Positions 47,393 to 56,793 of a DNA stretch of 64,000 bases are shown piece after piece. The stretch is from positions 6,324,001 through 6,388,000 of the forward strand of contig NZ_CP035913.1 of NCBI RefSeq assembly GCF_004209755.1, written 5' to 3'. Source of the stretch: Pseudoduganella lutea (GTDB lineage: Bacteria > Pseudomonadota > Gammaproteobacteria > Burkholderiales > Burkholderiaceae_D). A program made the position numbers and the translations under genes. Position 1 is the first letter of the stretch. Each line of letters starts with the position of its first letter. The notes under the pieces were generated by a model. The model searched no databases. It was not told the origin of the DNA and was given only the letters and a program-made list of their open reading frames with translations.

Positions 47393-49990
47393 ATGAGATT
47401 CCAGCACCGTGCCTTGAAGCGCAGCACGCTCCCCTTGCAGGGGCGGGGATGGCGCAGCAGGCGCCCGCTGACCCGCTTCGACGACTTGTTCCAGGACCAC
47501 CCGCAACCGATGTGGATCTACGATCTCGTGACGTTGCGCTTCCTGCGCGTGAACGCCGCGGCCTGCCGCCACTACGGCTACGACGAGGCCGAGTTCCTGC
47601 ACATGACGATCCGTGAGATCCGGCCGCCGTCGGAACAGGCGCGGCTGAGCGCGGACATTGCCGCCGCGGCGCATGCGCTGCCTCAGTCCTCGGGCGTGTG
47701 GACCCACCTGAAGCGTGATGGCAGGCCGATCCTCGTGCGCATTTCCTCGCATGCGCTGATCTACGAAGGGCGCCGCGCGCGCCTCGTGTTCGCGCTGGAC
47801 GTGACGCAGCAGGTGGCCACCGAACGGGCGCTGTACAAGTCCGAGCAGCTGTACCGGCGCCTGATCGACACCATGCCGCTGCAGGTGTTCTGGAAGGATC
47901 TCGGGCTGCGCTACGTGGGTTGCAACCGCCTGTTCGCGCGCGCCTCCGGCCTCGATGATCCGGCCAGCGTGGTCGGCAAGCGCGACCATGATTTCATCCG
48001 CCAGCACGCCGCGGCGCAGGGCGCGCACTCCGCGCTTGCCGCGGAAAAAGTTCACTCCGCGCTTGTCGCGGAAAAAGTTCACTCTGCGTTCGCCGCGGAA
48101 AATGCCGGCGCCGCGCTGGAAGCCGAGGATCGCATGGTCATCGAGACAGGGCGGCCGGTGCGCGGCCGCGAGCAGACGCTCGTGGCGCCCGACGGGCGCC
48201 AGCGCTGGCACCTCGTCAACAAGCTGCCGCTGCATGGCCAGCATGGCGAGATCGTGGGCCTGCTCGGCACGATCGAGGACATCACGGCCAGCCGGGAAGC
48301 CGGCGAGAAGCTGCGCCTGCAAAGCCGGGCGCTCGATGCCAGCGTCAACGCGATCCTGATCACGCGCCGCGCCGGCAGCGATGACGTGATCGAATACGCC
48401 AATCCCGCGTTTGCGCGCATCTCCGGCTACGAGCTGGCCGAGGTGGTCGGCCAGGACTGCCGCTTCCTGCAGGGCACCGACCGCGACCAGGAAGGCATGC
48501 TGGCCCTGCGGGAGGCCTTGCACGGCGACCGCGAAGTGACGGTGGAGCTGCGCAATTACCGCAAGGACGGCACGCTGTTCTGGAACCAGCTGCACGTGGC
48601 GCCCGTGCTGGACAGCCACGGCGCGACCACGCACTGGGTCGGCGTCATCAACGACATCACGGCATCGAAGCGCTACCAGCAGGAGCTGGAGCACCAGTCC
48701 ACGCACGATGCGCTGACGGGCCTGCCGAACCGCAACCTGTTCCACGACCGCCTCGAGCAGGCGATCGCCTACGCGGCCCGCTACGAACACCAGTTGTGGG
48801 TCGTGGTGCTGGACCTGGACAACTTCAAGCTGATCAACGACACGCTGGGCCATGCGGTCGGCGACAGCCTGCTGCAGACGGTGGCCGGCCGCCTGCGCAA
48901 TGCGCTGCGCGACTCCGATACCGTGGCGCGGCTGGGCGGCGATGAATTCATCCTGCTGTTGCCCGACCAGCCGGGCCAGTCCGACGGCACGCTGTCGCCG
49001 CGCACCGTGCAGGCCGTGCTCGACGCCGTCAGCGCGCCGATGCGGCTGGGCGCCCACGACCTGGCGCTCACCTGCAGCATGGGCGTGTCGGTGTTTCCGC
49101 GGGATGGGGATACCGCCCCCTCGCTGTTCAAGCATGCCGACATCGCGCTGTACCGCGCCAAGGACGGCGGGCGCAACCAGCTGCAGTTCTATACCAGCGA
49201 GATGAATGCCCGGGTCACGGAGCGCACCCTGATCGAGGGCCACCTGCGCAATGCGTTGCCGCGGCAGGAATTCGTACTGTACTTCCAGCCGCGCATCGAT
49301 TGCGTCACCGGGCGCGTGGCCGGCCTGGAGGCGCTGCTGCGCTGGCGCCAGCCCGAGCTGGGCCTCGTCCAGCCGGACCGCTTCATCGGCGTGGCCGAGG
49401 AAACGGGGCGCATCGTCGAGATCGGCGAATGGGTGCTCCATGAAGCCTGCCGCCAGGCCAAGGCATGGCAGGATGCCGGACTGCTGCGCGTGCCGGTCGC
49501 CGTGAACGTGTCGGCCCGCCAGTTCAGGCAGGCCGGCTTCGTGCAGGAGGTGCGCGGCGCGCTCGAAGCCAGCGGGCTGGCCGCCGAGTACCTGGAGCTG
49601 GAATTGACGGAATCGCTGATGATGCAGAACATCGAAGCCGTCATCATGGCGATGCGCAACCTGAAGGAGAGCGGCGTGCGGTTGTCGATCGACGATTTCG
49701 GCACTGGCTATTCGAGCCTGTCCTACCTGCGCCGCTTCCCGCTCGATTACCTGAAGATCGACCGCAGCTTCGTGCGCGACATGCTGCACGACGCGCCGGG
49801 CTCGGCGATCGTACGCTCGATGATCACGCTGGGTCACAGCCTGGGCTGCCGCATCATCGCCGAGGGGGTCGAGACATCTGACCAGCTCGGTTACCTGACG
49901 CAGGAGGGCTGCGACGAAATCCAGGGCTACCTGTGCAGCCGGCCCTTGCCGGGCGAGCAGGCGGGGGAACTGTTATATCTGGAGGGGTAG
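47393..49990 (+). CDS. PAS-PAS-PAS-GGDEF-EAL c-di-GMP signalling protein
   Basis: An 865-residue cytoplasmic protein. Three PAS-type domains come first (about 25-140; 150-300; 310-430, the last with the LOV-like CRFLQGTDRDQEG and a PAC end ITASKR). They are followed by GGDEF (about 435-600; RLGGDEF) and EAL (about 615-860; LEALLRW, VNVSARQ, LTES, IDDFGTGYSSL, YLKIDRSF, AEGVET) with all catalytic residues. The middle PAS contains three 9-residue tandem repeats. The third PAS carries a Cys in the LOV photocycle context (GQDCRFLQG), so flavin blue-light sensing is possible. ATG 47390 lies 2 nt and ATG 47393 lies 5 nt after AGGAG (47383-47387); I prefer the second. Confidence 0.93.
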   Translation: MRFQHRALKRSTLPLQGRGWRSRRPLTRFDDLFQDHPQPMWIYDLVTLRFLRVNAAACRHYGYDEAEFLHMTIREIRPPSEQARLSADIAAAAHALPQSSGVWTHLKRDGRPILVRISSHALIYEGRRARLVFALDVTQQVATERALYKSEQLYRRLIDTMPLQVFWKDLGLRYVGCNRLFARASGLDDPASVVGKRDHDFIRQHAAAQGAHSALAAEKVHSALVAEKVHSAFAAENAGAALEAEDRMVIETGRPVRGREQTLVAPDGRQRWHLVNKLPLHGQHGEIVGLLGTIEDITASREAGEKLRLQSRALDASVNAILITRRAGSDDVIEYANPAFARISGYELAEVVGQDCRFLQGTDRDQEGMLALREALHGDREVTVELRNYRKDGTLFWNQLHVAPVLDSHGATTHWVGVINDITASKRYQQELEHQSTHDALTGLPNRNLFHDRLEQAIAYAARYEHQLWVVVLDLDNFKLINDTLGHAVGDSLLQTVAGRLRNALRDSDTVARLGGDEFILLLPDQPGQSDGTLSPRTVQAVLDAVSAPMRLGAHDLALTCSMGVSVFPRDGDTAPSLFKHADIALYRAKDGGRNQLQFYTSEMNARVTERTLIEGHLRNALPRQEFVLYFQPRIDCVTGRVAGLEALLRWRQPELGLVQPDRFIGVAEETGRIVEIGEWVLHEACRQAKAWQDAGLLRVPVAVNVSARQFRQAGFVQEVRGALEASGLAAEYLELELTESLMMQNIEAVIMAMRNLKESGVRLSIDDFGTGYSSLSYLRRFPLDYLKIDRSFVRDMLHDAPGSAIVRSMITLGHSLGCRIIAEGVETSDQLGYLTQEGCDEIQGYLCSRPLPGEQAGELLYLEG
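48026..48106. repeat. three 27-bp tandem repeats inside a PAS domain
   Basis: Units 48026-48052, 48053-48079 and 48080-48106 encode HSALAAEKV, HSALVAEKV and HSAFAAENA. The first two differ by one base; the third is more diverged. They fill the loop between HDFIRQH and LEAEDRMVIETG, which in other PAS_4 domains is short, so the array is a recent insertion that keeps the frame. Confidence 0.85.
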
Positions 49991-50025
49991 GAGGCCGCGC
50001 AGCGAAGCGCCGCGCCGGCGGCGAA

Positions 50026-50064
50026 CCATGAAAAACGGCGGGCTATGCCCGCCGTTTTTCATGG
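50026..50064. terminator. bidirectional rho-independent terminator
   Basis: An 18-bp perfect stem (50026-50043 with 50047-50064, loop TAT) has A5 on the left and T5 on the right, between the convergent GGDEF-EAL and MFS genes. It should end both transcripts. Confidence 0.92.
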
Positions 50065-50078
50065 GATCGTCACAGCGC

Positions 50079-51428
50079 TCAGTTGCGGATCTCCAGCGCG
50101 CGGTTCACCGACAGCGCCGCCAGCGATGCCACGGCGCCGGACAGCAGGTACAGGCTCACGTAACCCAGGCCGTAATGCGCGGACAGGCCGAGCGCGACCA
50201 GCGGTGCGAAACCGGCACCGACCAGCCAAGCCAGGTCGGAGGTCAGCGCGGCGCCGGTGTAGCGGTGGCGCGGCGCGAAGTTGGCGGTCACGGCGCCGGC
50301 AGCCTGGCCGTACGACAGGCCGAGCAGGGCGAAGCCGACGAAGATGAAGATGGTCTGGCCCGAGTCGCCACCCTGCATCAGGGTCGGCACGAAACCGGAG
50401 AACACGGCGATGAGCGCGGCCAGCGTGCCCAGCGTGGTGCGGCGGCCGAAGCGGTCGGCGATCACGCCGGAGGCCAGGGTGCCCAGCAGGGCAACGCCGC
50501 CAGCCCAGAACTGCAGCCACAGGAAGTCGCCGATCGGCCGGGTCGAGTACAGCTGCACCCACGACAGCGGGAACACCGTCACCAGGTGGAACAGCGCGTA
50601 GCTGGCCAGCGCGGCCAGGGCGCCGATGATCACGTTGCGGCCCTGCGTGTGCGACAGCTCGGACAGGCTGACCGGTTCCAGCTCGCGCTCATCGAGCAAC
50701 TTCGAATACTCCGGCGTCGACACGAGGCGCAGGCGGGCAAACAGTGCGACCACGTTGATGGCGAAGGCCACGAAGAACGGATAACGCCAGCCCCAGTCGA
50801 GGAAGTCCAGCGCCGACAGGTTGGCGACCATGTAGGCAAAGATGCCGGCGGCGATCATGAAGCCGGCCGGCGCGCCCAGCTGGCCCAGCATCGCATACCA
50901 GCCCCGCTTGTGCTGCGGCGCATTCAGCGCCAGCAGCGACGGCAGGCCGTCCCACGAACCGCCCTGGGCCACGCCCTGGCCGATGCGGAACAGGGCCAGC
51001 AGCACGATGGCCGTGGTGCCGGCTTCGGCGAACGAGGGCAGGAAGGCGATGCCGACGGTGGAAATACCCAGCAGGAAGAGGGCACCGGTCAGCTTGCCTT
51101 CGCGCGAGAAGCGCCGCTGGATCCACATGAAGATGACGGTGCCGAACGGGCGTGCGATGAAGGCAAAAGAAAAGATGACAAAGGAATACAGGGTTGCCGT
51201 CAACCGGTCGTCGAACGGGAAGAACAGCGAAGGGAATACGAGCACCGAGGCGATCGCATAGACGAAAAAGTCGAAATATTCGGATGCTCGGCCAATCACC
51301 ACGCCCACGGCGATTTCGCCGGGATGGATTTCCCCATCGCGAGCATTAATGTTGCGTGCGCCGCTGCTGGTGGGACTTGGCTGATAATCCGCCGGGATGT
51401 TACTTCCGTCATAGGTAGTCGTTGCCAT
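50079..51428 (-). CDS. MFS transporter of the metabolite:H+ symporter type
   Basis: A 449-residue inner-membrane protein with about 12 helices. Family marks include ASEYFDFFVYAIASVLVF in helix 1, FIARPFGTVIF before loop 2-3, GIGQGVAQGGSWDGL-type sequence after it and GVIADRFGRRTTLGTLAAL between halves. It resembles the MHS (sugar/dicarboxylate/betaine symporter) group. The substrate cannot be deduced. The N-terminal ~35 residues are polar. It is divergent to the cyo operon. Confidence 0.88.
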   Translation of the reverse strand: MATTTYDGSNIPADYQPSPTSSGARNINARDGEIHPGEIAVGVVIGRASEYFDFFVYAIASVLVFPSLFFPFDDRLTATLYSFVIFSFAFIARPFGTVIFMWIQRRFSREGKLTGALFLLGISTVGIAFLPSFAEAGTTAIVLLALFRIGQGVAQGGSWDGLPSLLALNAPQHKRGWYAMLGQLGAPAGFMIAAGIFAYMVANLSALDFLDWGWRYPFFVAFAINVVALFARLRLVSTPEYSKLLDERELEPVSLSELSHTQGRNVIIGALAALASYALFHLVTVFPLSWVQLYSTRPIGDFLWLQFWAGGVALLGTLASGVIADRFGRRTTLGTLAALIAVFSGFVPTLMQGGDSGQTIFIFVGFALLGLSYGQAAGAVTANFAPRHRYTGAALTSDLAWLVGAGFAPLVALGLSAHYGLGYVSLYLLSGAVASLAALSVNRALEIRN

Positions 51429-51804
51429 ATTCGTCTCTCATGGTTTGTACACAAGTTCTTGCGAACTGCATTGGACAAGTTGAATCCACGATGAAACCTT
51501 ACCTCGACTGTTATTGCCTCGACTGTGCGCCGCAATACATAAATGAAACATCGATGAAGCGCTGGCGGAAGTTTCATGAAGTGCAAGTCGACGACAAATC
51601 CGGGAAAGCACGATGAATCTCTTCCATGAACCGTTTGTCCGCTTGCTGCCAGTACCACACGATGCGTTCGGCGCCACGCTCGATGCAAATCACAGAACTG
51701 CCCAGAAATGGCCAGCCGGGGTGGGACAAAGTGTCCAATTCCATTTCGCACGCCTGTGACGGTACAGTAGCATGTTCTCAATCCTCTGTAGCGCACATAA
51801 CTTA
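51429..51804. other. divergent regulatory region between MFS gene and cyo operon
   Basis: About 375 bp with only short, family-less open frames. Lower GC than its flanks suggests promoter DNA for both the MFS gene and the cyo operon. It contains the GGACA-AAG-TGTCC palindrome (51724-51736). I see no classic FNR box (TTGAT-N4-ATCAA). Confidence 0.55.
51724..51736. promoter_or_regulatory. 13-bp palindrome upstream of cyoA
   Basis: GGACA (51724-51728) and TGTCC (51732-51736) form a perfect dyad 69 bp before the cyoA start, a suitable place for an activator or repressor. The regulator is unknown; the RegA-like protein encoded at the end of the operon is one candidate. Confidence 0.4.
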
Positions 51805-52860
51805 ATGAAATCATCCATTGTTCGCAGTGGACTGGGTCTTCTCCCCCTGTTGTGGCTTACGGGCTGCAATACGGTGGTGTTGAATCCGTCCGGTGATATC
51901 GCGGCGCAGCAGGCTCATCTCGTGGTCGTTTCGTTCCTCCTGATGTGTCTGATCGTCGTTCCCGTCATTTTCCTGACCCTGTGGTTTGCCTTCCGTTATC
52001 GGAAGAGCAACACCTCGGCCAAATACGATCCAGACTGGGATCACTCCACGAAGCTGGAACTGGTCATCTGGGGCGTGCCCCTGCTGCTGATCATCGTGCT
52101 GGGCCTGATCACGTGGATCAGCACCCACCTGCTGGACCCGTATCGTCCGCTGCAGCGCATCGACCATGCGCGCCCGCTGCCGGCCGACGTGCGGCCGATG
52201 GAAGTGCAGGTCGTGGCGCTGGACTGGAAGTGGCTGTTCATCTATCCGGAGCAGGGCATCGCGACCGTGAACGAGCTGGCCACGCCGATCGACCGTCCGA
52301 TCCGGTTCCGCATTACCGCCTCGTCCGTGATGAACGCGTTCTACATCCCGGCAATGGCAGGCATGATCTACGCCATGCCGGCCATGGAAACGCAGCTGAA
52401 CGCCGTGATGAACAAGACCGGTGTCTATGACGGCTTCTCGTCGAACTACAGCGGTGCCGGCTTCACGCACATGCGCTTCAAGTACCACGCCATGAACGAC
52501 GCCGACTTCAACGCCTACGTGGCAAAGGTGAAGGCCGAGGGCGGTTCGCTGCAGCGCCCCGAGTATTCGCAGCTGGCCAAGCCGAGCGAGAAGGACCCCG
52601 TGCGCCGCTGGGGCCAGGTCGACGGCACGCTGTACAACGCCATCCTGAACCTGTGCGTCGAGCCGGGTAGCCAGTGCATGGCGCAACAGATGCATGACGA
52701 TGCGAACCGCAACGCCAAGCACCGGGCCCACCAGGAAGCGCGCAGGCAGGGTGCCAGCGAGGTCGCCAAGCTGGCGCGAGCCGACGCAGAGATCTGCACG
52801 ACACCTGCGGACAAGACCAAACTTTCCATGAAGAGCAACAATGCAATCGTATCCAACTGA
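51805..52860 (+). CDS. cyoA: cytochrome bo3 quinol oxidase subunit II
   Basis: A 351-residue lipoprotein subunit. It has a lipobox LTGC near residue 20, two membrane helices ([20 protein letters not shown], then [20 protein letters not shown]) and a periplasmic cupredoxin-like domain ([20 protein letters not shown]). CuA ligands are absent, as expected for a quinol rather than cytochrome c oxidase. Its C-terminus is longer than in E. coli and charged (residues about 280-350). No strong Shine-Dalgarno; the start was set at Met before the signal (51805; 51772 possible). Its 3' end overlaps cyoB by 20 bp. Confidence 0.94.
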   Translation: MKSSIVRSGLGLLPLLWLTGCNTVVLNPSGDIAAQQAHLVVVSFLLMCLIVVPVIFLTLWFAFRYRKSNTSAKYDPDWDHSTKLELVIWGVPLLLIIVLGLITWISTHLLDPYRPLQRIDHARPLPADVRPMEVQVVALDWKWLFIYPEQGIATVNELATPIDRPIRFRITASSVMNAFYIPAMAGMIYAMPAMETQLNAVMNKTGVYDGFSSNYSGAGFTHMRFKYHAMNDADFNAYVAKVKAEGGSLQRPEYSQLAKPSEKDPVRRWGQVDGTLYNAILNLCVEPGSQCMAQQMHDDANRNAKHRAHQEARRQGASEVAKLARADAEICTTPADKTKLSMKSNNAIVSN

Positions 52861-54844
52861 AACCGATCCGATCTTCGGAAGGCTGACCTGGGAAGCGATC
52901 CCATATCACGAGCCGATCCTGATCGCCACGTTCGCCGGCGTTCTGCTCGGCGGGATCGCCCTGGTCGGCGCAATGACGTATTTCCGCGTCTGGGGCAACC
53001 TGTGGCGTAACTGGATCACCAGTATCGACCACAAGAAAATCGGGATCATGTACATGATCCTGGGCCTCATCATGCTGCTGCGCGGCTTCGCCGACGCGCT
53101 CATGATGCGTGCCCAGCAGGCCATCGCCTTCGGCGACAATGCCGGCTTCCTGCCGCCGCACCACTACGACCAGGTCTTCACCGCCCACGGTGTGATCATG
53201 ATCTTCTTCGTGGCGATGCCGTTCGTGACGGGCCTGATGAACTACGTGGTGCCGCTGCAGATCGGTGCGCGCGACGTGGCGTTCCCGTTCCTGAACAACT
53301 TCTCGTTCTGGATGACGACGATGGGCGCCGTGCTGGTGATGGCGTCGCTGTTCATCGGCGAATTCGCCCGTACCGGCTGGCTGGCCTATCCGCCGCTGTC
53401 CGGCATTCTCGCGTCCCCGGACGTCGGGGTGGACTACTACATCTGGGCATTGCAGATCGCCGGGGTGGGCACCTTGCTCTCCGGCGTCAACCTGATCGTC
53501 ACCATCGTCAAGATGCGCGCGCCGGGCATGGACCTGATGAAGATGCCGGTGTTTACGTGGACCGCGCTGTGCACGAACATCCTGATCGTGGCCGCCTTCC
53601 CGGTGCTGACCGCCGTGCTGGCGATGCTGGGCATGGACCGCCTGCTGGGCACGCACTTCTTCACGAACGAAATGGGTGGCAACGCCATGATGTACGTGAA
53701 CCTGATCTGGATCTGGGGCCACCCCGAGGTGTACATCCTGATCCTGCCTTGCTTCGGCATCTTCTCGGAAGTGGTATCGACGTTCTGCTCGAAGCGCCTG
53801 TTCGGCTACACCTCGATGGTGTATGCGACCTGCGTGATCATGATCCTGTCGTACCTGGTCTGGCTGCACCACTTCTTCACGATGGGCTCCGGCGCGTCGG
53901 TGAACGCCTTCTTCGGCATCACCACGATGATCATCTCGATCCCGACCGGCGCGAAGCTGTTCAACTGGCTGTTCACGATGTACCGCGGCCGCATCCGCTT
54001 CGAACTGCCGATGATGTGGACCATTTCGTTCATGGTCACGTTCACGATCGGCGGCATGACAGGCGTGATGCTGGCGATCCCGCCGGCCGACTTCGTGCTG
54101 CACAACTCGCTGTTCCTGATCGCCCACTTCCACAACGTGATCATCGGCGGCGTGCTGTTCGGCCTGTTCGCGGGCATCAACTACTGGTTCCCGAAAGCGT
54201 TCGGCTACAAGCTCGACGTCTTCTGGGGCAAGGTCTCGTTCTGGCTGTGGACCATCGGTTTCTACGTGGCCTGGCTGCCGGTGTACGCACTGGGCTTCAT
54301 GGGCGTGACGCGCCGCCTGAACATGATGGAAGATCCGTCCCTGCAGCCGTACTTCGTGGTCGCCTTCATCGGTGTGCTGATGATCGCCGGCGGTATCGGC
54401 GCGATGCTGATGCAGTTCTTCGTGTCGTTCATGCGTCGCAAGCAGTTGCGCGACGTGACGGGCGATCCGTGGGAAGGCCGTACGCTGGAGTGGTCGACGT
54501 CGTCGCCGCCGCCGGACTACAACTTCGCGTTCACCCCGGTCGTGCATGACAACGACAGCTGGGCCGACATGAAGAAGAACGGCTACCAGCGTCCGCTGAA
54601 GGACTACGTGAAGATCCACATGCCGGCCAACACCGGCGCGGGCTTCATCATCGCGGCGCTGTCGGCCGTGGTCGGTTTCGCCATCATCTGGCACATGTGG
54701 CTGCTGGCTGGCGTCGGGTTCGCCGCCATGATGGTCGCGATCATCGTCCACACGTTCAACTACAAGCGCGATTTCTACATTTCGGCGGAAGAAGTCACCC
54801 GTTCCGAAGAACGCCATACCGCTTTGCTGGGAAGCCATGTCTGA
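52841..54844 (+). CDS. cyoB: cytochrome bo3 quinol oxidase subunit I
   Basis: A 667-residue catalytic subunit with about 15 helices. Heme and CuB ligands are visible: [11 protein letters not shown] (low-spin heme), [10 protein letters not shown] (CuB His and the cross-linked Tyr), WLHHFFTMG (CuB His pair) and [11 protein letters not shown] (both hemes). The quinol-site Arg and Asp lie in [12 protein letters not shown]. It reduces O2 to water with ubiquinol electrons and pumps protons. It overlaps cyoA by 20 bp and cyoC by 8 bp. Confidence 0.97.
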   Translation: MQSYPTETDPIFGRLTWEAIPYHEPILIATFAGVLLGGIALVGAMTYFRVWGNLWRNWITSIDHKKIGIMYMILGLIMLLRGFADALMMRAQQAIAFGDNAGFLPPHHYDQVFTAHGVIMIFFVAMPFVTGLMNYVVPLQIGARDVAFPFLNNFSFWMTTMGAVLVMASLFIGEFARTGWLAYPPLSGILASPDVGVDYYIWALQIAGVGTLLSGVNLIVTIVKMRAPGMDLMKMPVFTWTALCTNILIVAAFPVLTAVLAMLGMDRLLGTHFFTNEMGGNAMMYVNLIWIWGHPEVYILILPCFGIFSEVVSTFCSKRLFGYTSMVYATCVIMILSYLVWLHHFFTMGSGASVNAFFGITTMIISIPTGAKLFNWLFTMYRGRIRFELPMMWTISFMVTFTIGGMTGVMLAIPPADFVLHNSLFLIAHFHNVIIGGVLFGLFAGINYWFPKAFGYKLDVFWGKVSFWLWTIGFYVAWLPVYALGFMGVTRRLNMMEDPSLQPYFVVAFIGVLMIAGGIGAMLMQFFVSFMRRKQLRDVTGDPWEGRTLEWSTSSPPPDYNFAFTPVVHDNDSWADMKKNGYQRPLKDYVKIHMPANTGAGFIIAALSAVVGFAIIWHMWLLAGVGFAAMMVAIIVHTFNYKRDFYISAEEVTRSEERHTALLGSHV

Positions 54845-55472
54845 TACCTACGTAACCTCCGCCGGCGCGGCCAGCGCCGACCCGAGCTCGCGCTACCTGG
54901 TGCGCGAGCACCATCCGGAAAACGGCACCATGCTGGGTTTCTGGATCTACCTGATGAGCGACTGCCTGATCTTCGCCTGCCTGTTCGCGACCTATGCCGT
55001 ACTGGGTCGCAACTATGCCGGCGGCCCGGGCGGCGCCGAACTGTTCGACCTGAAGCTGATCGCGCTGAACACGGCGTTCCTGCTGTTCTCGTCGATCACG
55101 TATGGCTTCGCCATGCTGCAGGCCAAGGCAAGGAACAAGTCCGGCACGCTGCTGTGGCTGGGCATCACCGGCGTCTTCGGCCTGCTGTTCCTGGCGGTGG
55201 AAATCTATGAATTCCACCACCTGATCCACCTGGGCGCGGGCCCGCAGCGCAGCGGTTTCCTGACGGCGTTCTTCGCGCTGGTCGGTACCCACGGCCTGCA
55301 CGTGACGTTCGGCGCGATCTGGCTCGTGACGCTGATGGTCCAGATCAGCAAGCACGGCCTGATTCCGGAAAACCTGCGCCGCCTGAACTGCCTGTCGCTG
55401 TTCTGGCACTTCCTGGACGTGATCTGGATCGGCGTGTTCACCTTTGTCTACCTGATGGGAGTCCTGCCATGA
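54837..55472 (+). CDS. cyoC: cytochrome bo3 quinol oxidase subunit III
   Basis: A 211-residue membrane protein with five helices ([20 protein letters not shown] first; [18 protein letters not shown] last), matching CyoC in length and motifs ([13 protein letters not shown]). It has no cofactor and stabilises subunit I. It overlaps cyoB by 8 bp and cyoD by 4 bp (ATGA). Confidence 0.95.
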   Translation: MSDTYVTSAGAASADPSSRYLVREHHPENGTMLGFWIYLMSDCLIFACLFATYAVLGRNYAGGPGGAELFDLKLIALNTAFLLFSSITYGFAMLQAKARNKSGTLLWLGITGVFGLLFLAVEIYEFHHLIHLGAGPQRSGFLTAFFALVGTHGLHVTFGAIWLVTLMVQISKHGLIPENLRRLNCLSLFWHFLDVIWIGVFTFVYLMGVLP

Positions 55473-55894
55473 GCGACCACAAACATCATCACGGCCATGG
55501 TCATGACGATCACGGTCACGGCCACGACGACCATCACGACGGTTCGGCCGTGCACGGCTCGATGAAGGATTACGTGATCGGCTTCGTGCTGTCCGTGATC
55601 CTCACCGCGATCCCGTTCTACCTCGTGATGAACAACGTGATCACGGATCCGGCCACCACCGGCTTCGTGATCCTGGGCTTCGCCGCCGTGCAGATGGTCG
55701 TGCACATGGTGTACTTCCTGCACATGAACGCGAAGTCGGAAGGCGGCTGGAACATGCTGGCCCTGATCTTCACGGTCATCATCGTCGTCATCACATTGGC
55801 TGGTTCGCTGTGGGTCATGTACCACATGAACAAGAACATGATGCCGAACATGCCGCATATCATGACGCCGCAGCAGGCGCACGACATGCCATGA
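55469..55894 (+). CDS. cyoD: cytochrome bo3 quinol oxidase subunit IV with His-rich N-terminus
   Basis: A 141-residue protein with three helices ([60 protein letters not shown]), the CyoD core. E. coli CyoD is about 110 residues. Here the N-terminus is extended by about 30 residues rich in His ([13 protein letters not shown] and following), and the C-terminus is Met/His-rich ([20 protein letters not shown]). Both ends look metal-binding. Subunit IV helps assemble the CuB site in E. coli. It overlaps SURF1 by 4 bp. Confidence 0.94.
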   Translation: MSDHKHHHGHGHDDHGHGHDDHHDGSAVHGSMKDYVIGFVLSVILTAIPFYLVMNNVITDPATTGFVILGFAAVQMVVHMVYFLHMNAKSEGGWNMLALIFTVIIVVITLAGSLWVMYHMNKNMMPNMPHIMTPQQAHDMP

Positions 55895-56793
55895 ACGACG
55901 CGCCACACCGTGGCGCCGAGCAAATGCCGCACGGTAGCGCGCGGGCAGCGGGTCCCTCCAGGGGAGCCCGCATCGCCCTCGCCGCCGCTGCGGCATTTTT
56001 CTTTTGCGCCTTTGCTTTTCTCGGCAGCTGGCAGGTCAAGCGGCTGCAATGGAAACAGGATCTGATCGCCCGTGTCGAGGCGCGGGTCCATGCCGACCCG
56101 GTGCCGGCACCGCGCGCCGCCGAGTGGCCCCGCGTGGCCGTCGACACGCACGAATACCTGCGCGTGACCATCCGCGGCACGTTCCTGTATGACTACACCA
56201 CCCGCGTGCAGACGACGACGGCGCTGGGCATCGGCTTCTGGCTGATGACGCCGATGTGCACGGAGGACGGCATCGTGTTCGTCAACCGCGGCTTCGTGCC
56301 GATGAAATCGGGAGACCTGAATTTGCCGCCGCCGCCGGTGGCGTCGGGAGACGTTTGCGCGCAGGTGCGTTCACCCCAGCGGCAGGTGCCGGGGTCCGAC
56401 CCGCCGGGTCTGACCCCAGGTGTTGCTTCCGGGGTTAATCCAGAGATCGAGATCACGGGCCTGTTGCGCTTTCCCGAACCGAAAGGGCGCATCCTGCGCG
56501 AGAACGATCCGGCGGGCGACCGCTGGTACACCCGCGACATCGGCCCGATCGCGGCGAAGCGGGGCATGCCACGCGCGGCGCCGTTCTTTGTCGATGCGCC
56601 CGCCGGCCAGGAACATCCGCGCGACGGCGACGAAAAACCGACCGGCGGCCTGACGGTCATCGCGTTTCCGAACAACCACCTGGTCTATGCGCTGACGTGG
56701 TTCGGGCTGGCCGCGATGGTCGTGGGCGGCTATTATCTCGTGCTGCGCTATGACAGGCGCCGGACGAAGGGAACGGATGACGGAACGGACTGA
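55891..56793 (+). CDS. SURF1-family oxidase assembly protein with inserted palindromic repeat
   Basis: A 300-residue inner-membrane protein with two helices (about 32-52 and 268-288; FLGSWQVKRLQWK follows the first, LTWFGLAAMVVGGYYLVLRY is the second) around a periplasmic domain (GTFLYDYTTRVQ, FVNRGFVP, ITGLLRFPEP, YTRDIGPIA). SURF1 helps insert heme a/o and build the oxidase core. Between NRGFVP and ITGLLR it is longer than usual by about 25 residues, where a hairpin element (56391-56417) lies. It overlaps cyoD by 4 bp and regB by 17 bp. cyoE, normally in cyo operons, is missing here. Confidence 0.9.
   Translation: MNDAPHRGAEQMPHGSARAAGPSRGARIALAAAAAFFFCAFAFLGSWQVKRLQWKQDLIARVEARVHADPVPAPRAAEWPRVAVDTHEYLRVTIRGTFLYDYTTRVQTTTALGIGFWLMTPMCTEDGIVFVNRGFVPMKSGDLNLPPPPVASGDVCAQVRSPQRQVPGSDPPGLTPGVASGVNPEIEITGLLRFPEPKGRILRENDPAGDRWYTRDIGPIAAKRGMPRAAPFFVDAPAGQEHPRDGDEKPTGGLTVIAFPNNHLVYALTWFGLAAMVVGGYYLVLRYDRRRTKGTDDGTD
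56391..56417. repeat. nested palindromic element inside SURF1
   Basis: GGGGTCCGACCC (56391-56402) and GGGTCTGACCCC (56406-56417) form a 12-bp stem with one mismatch and a 3-nt loop. Each arm is itself an 11-bp palindrome with core GTC-N-GAC (56392-56402 and 56406-56416). This repeats the architecture of the element at 17790-17848. It encodes RQVPGSDPPGLTPG-type sequence that does not fit the SURF1 fold. Confidence 0.7.

Noticed and set aside
48026..48106. CRISPR array
   Set aside because: The only regular direct repeats here are contiguous 27-bp coding units without spacers; no cas genes in the window.
51422..51677. Short open frames on both strands between the MFS gene and cyoA
   Set aside because: No ribosome sites, no family-like sequence, and Ser/Arg-rich composition typical of chance frames in promoter DNA.
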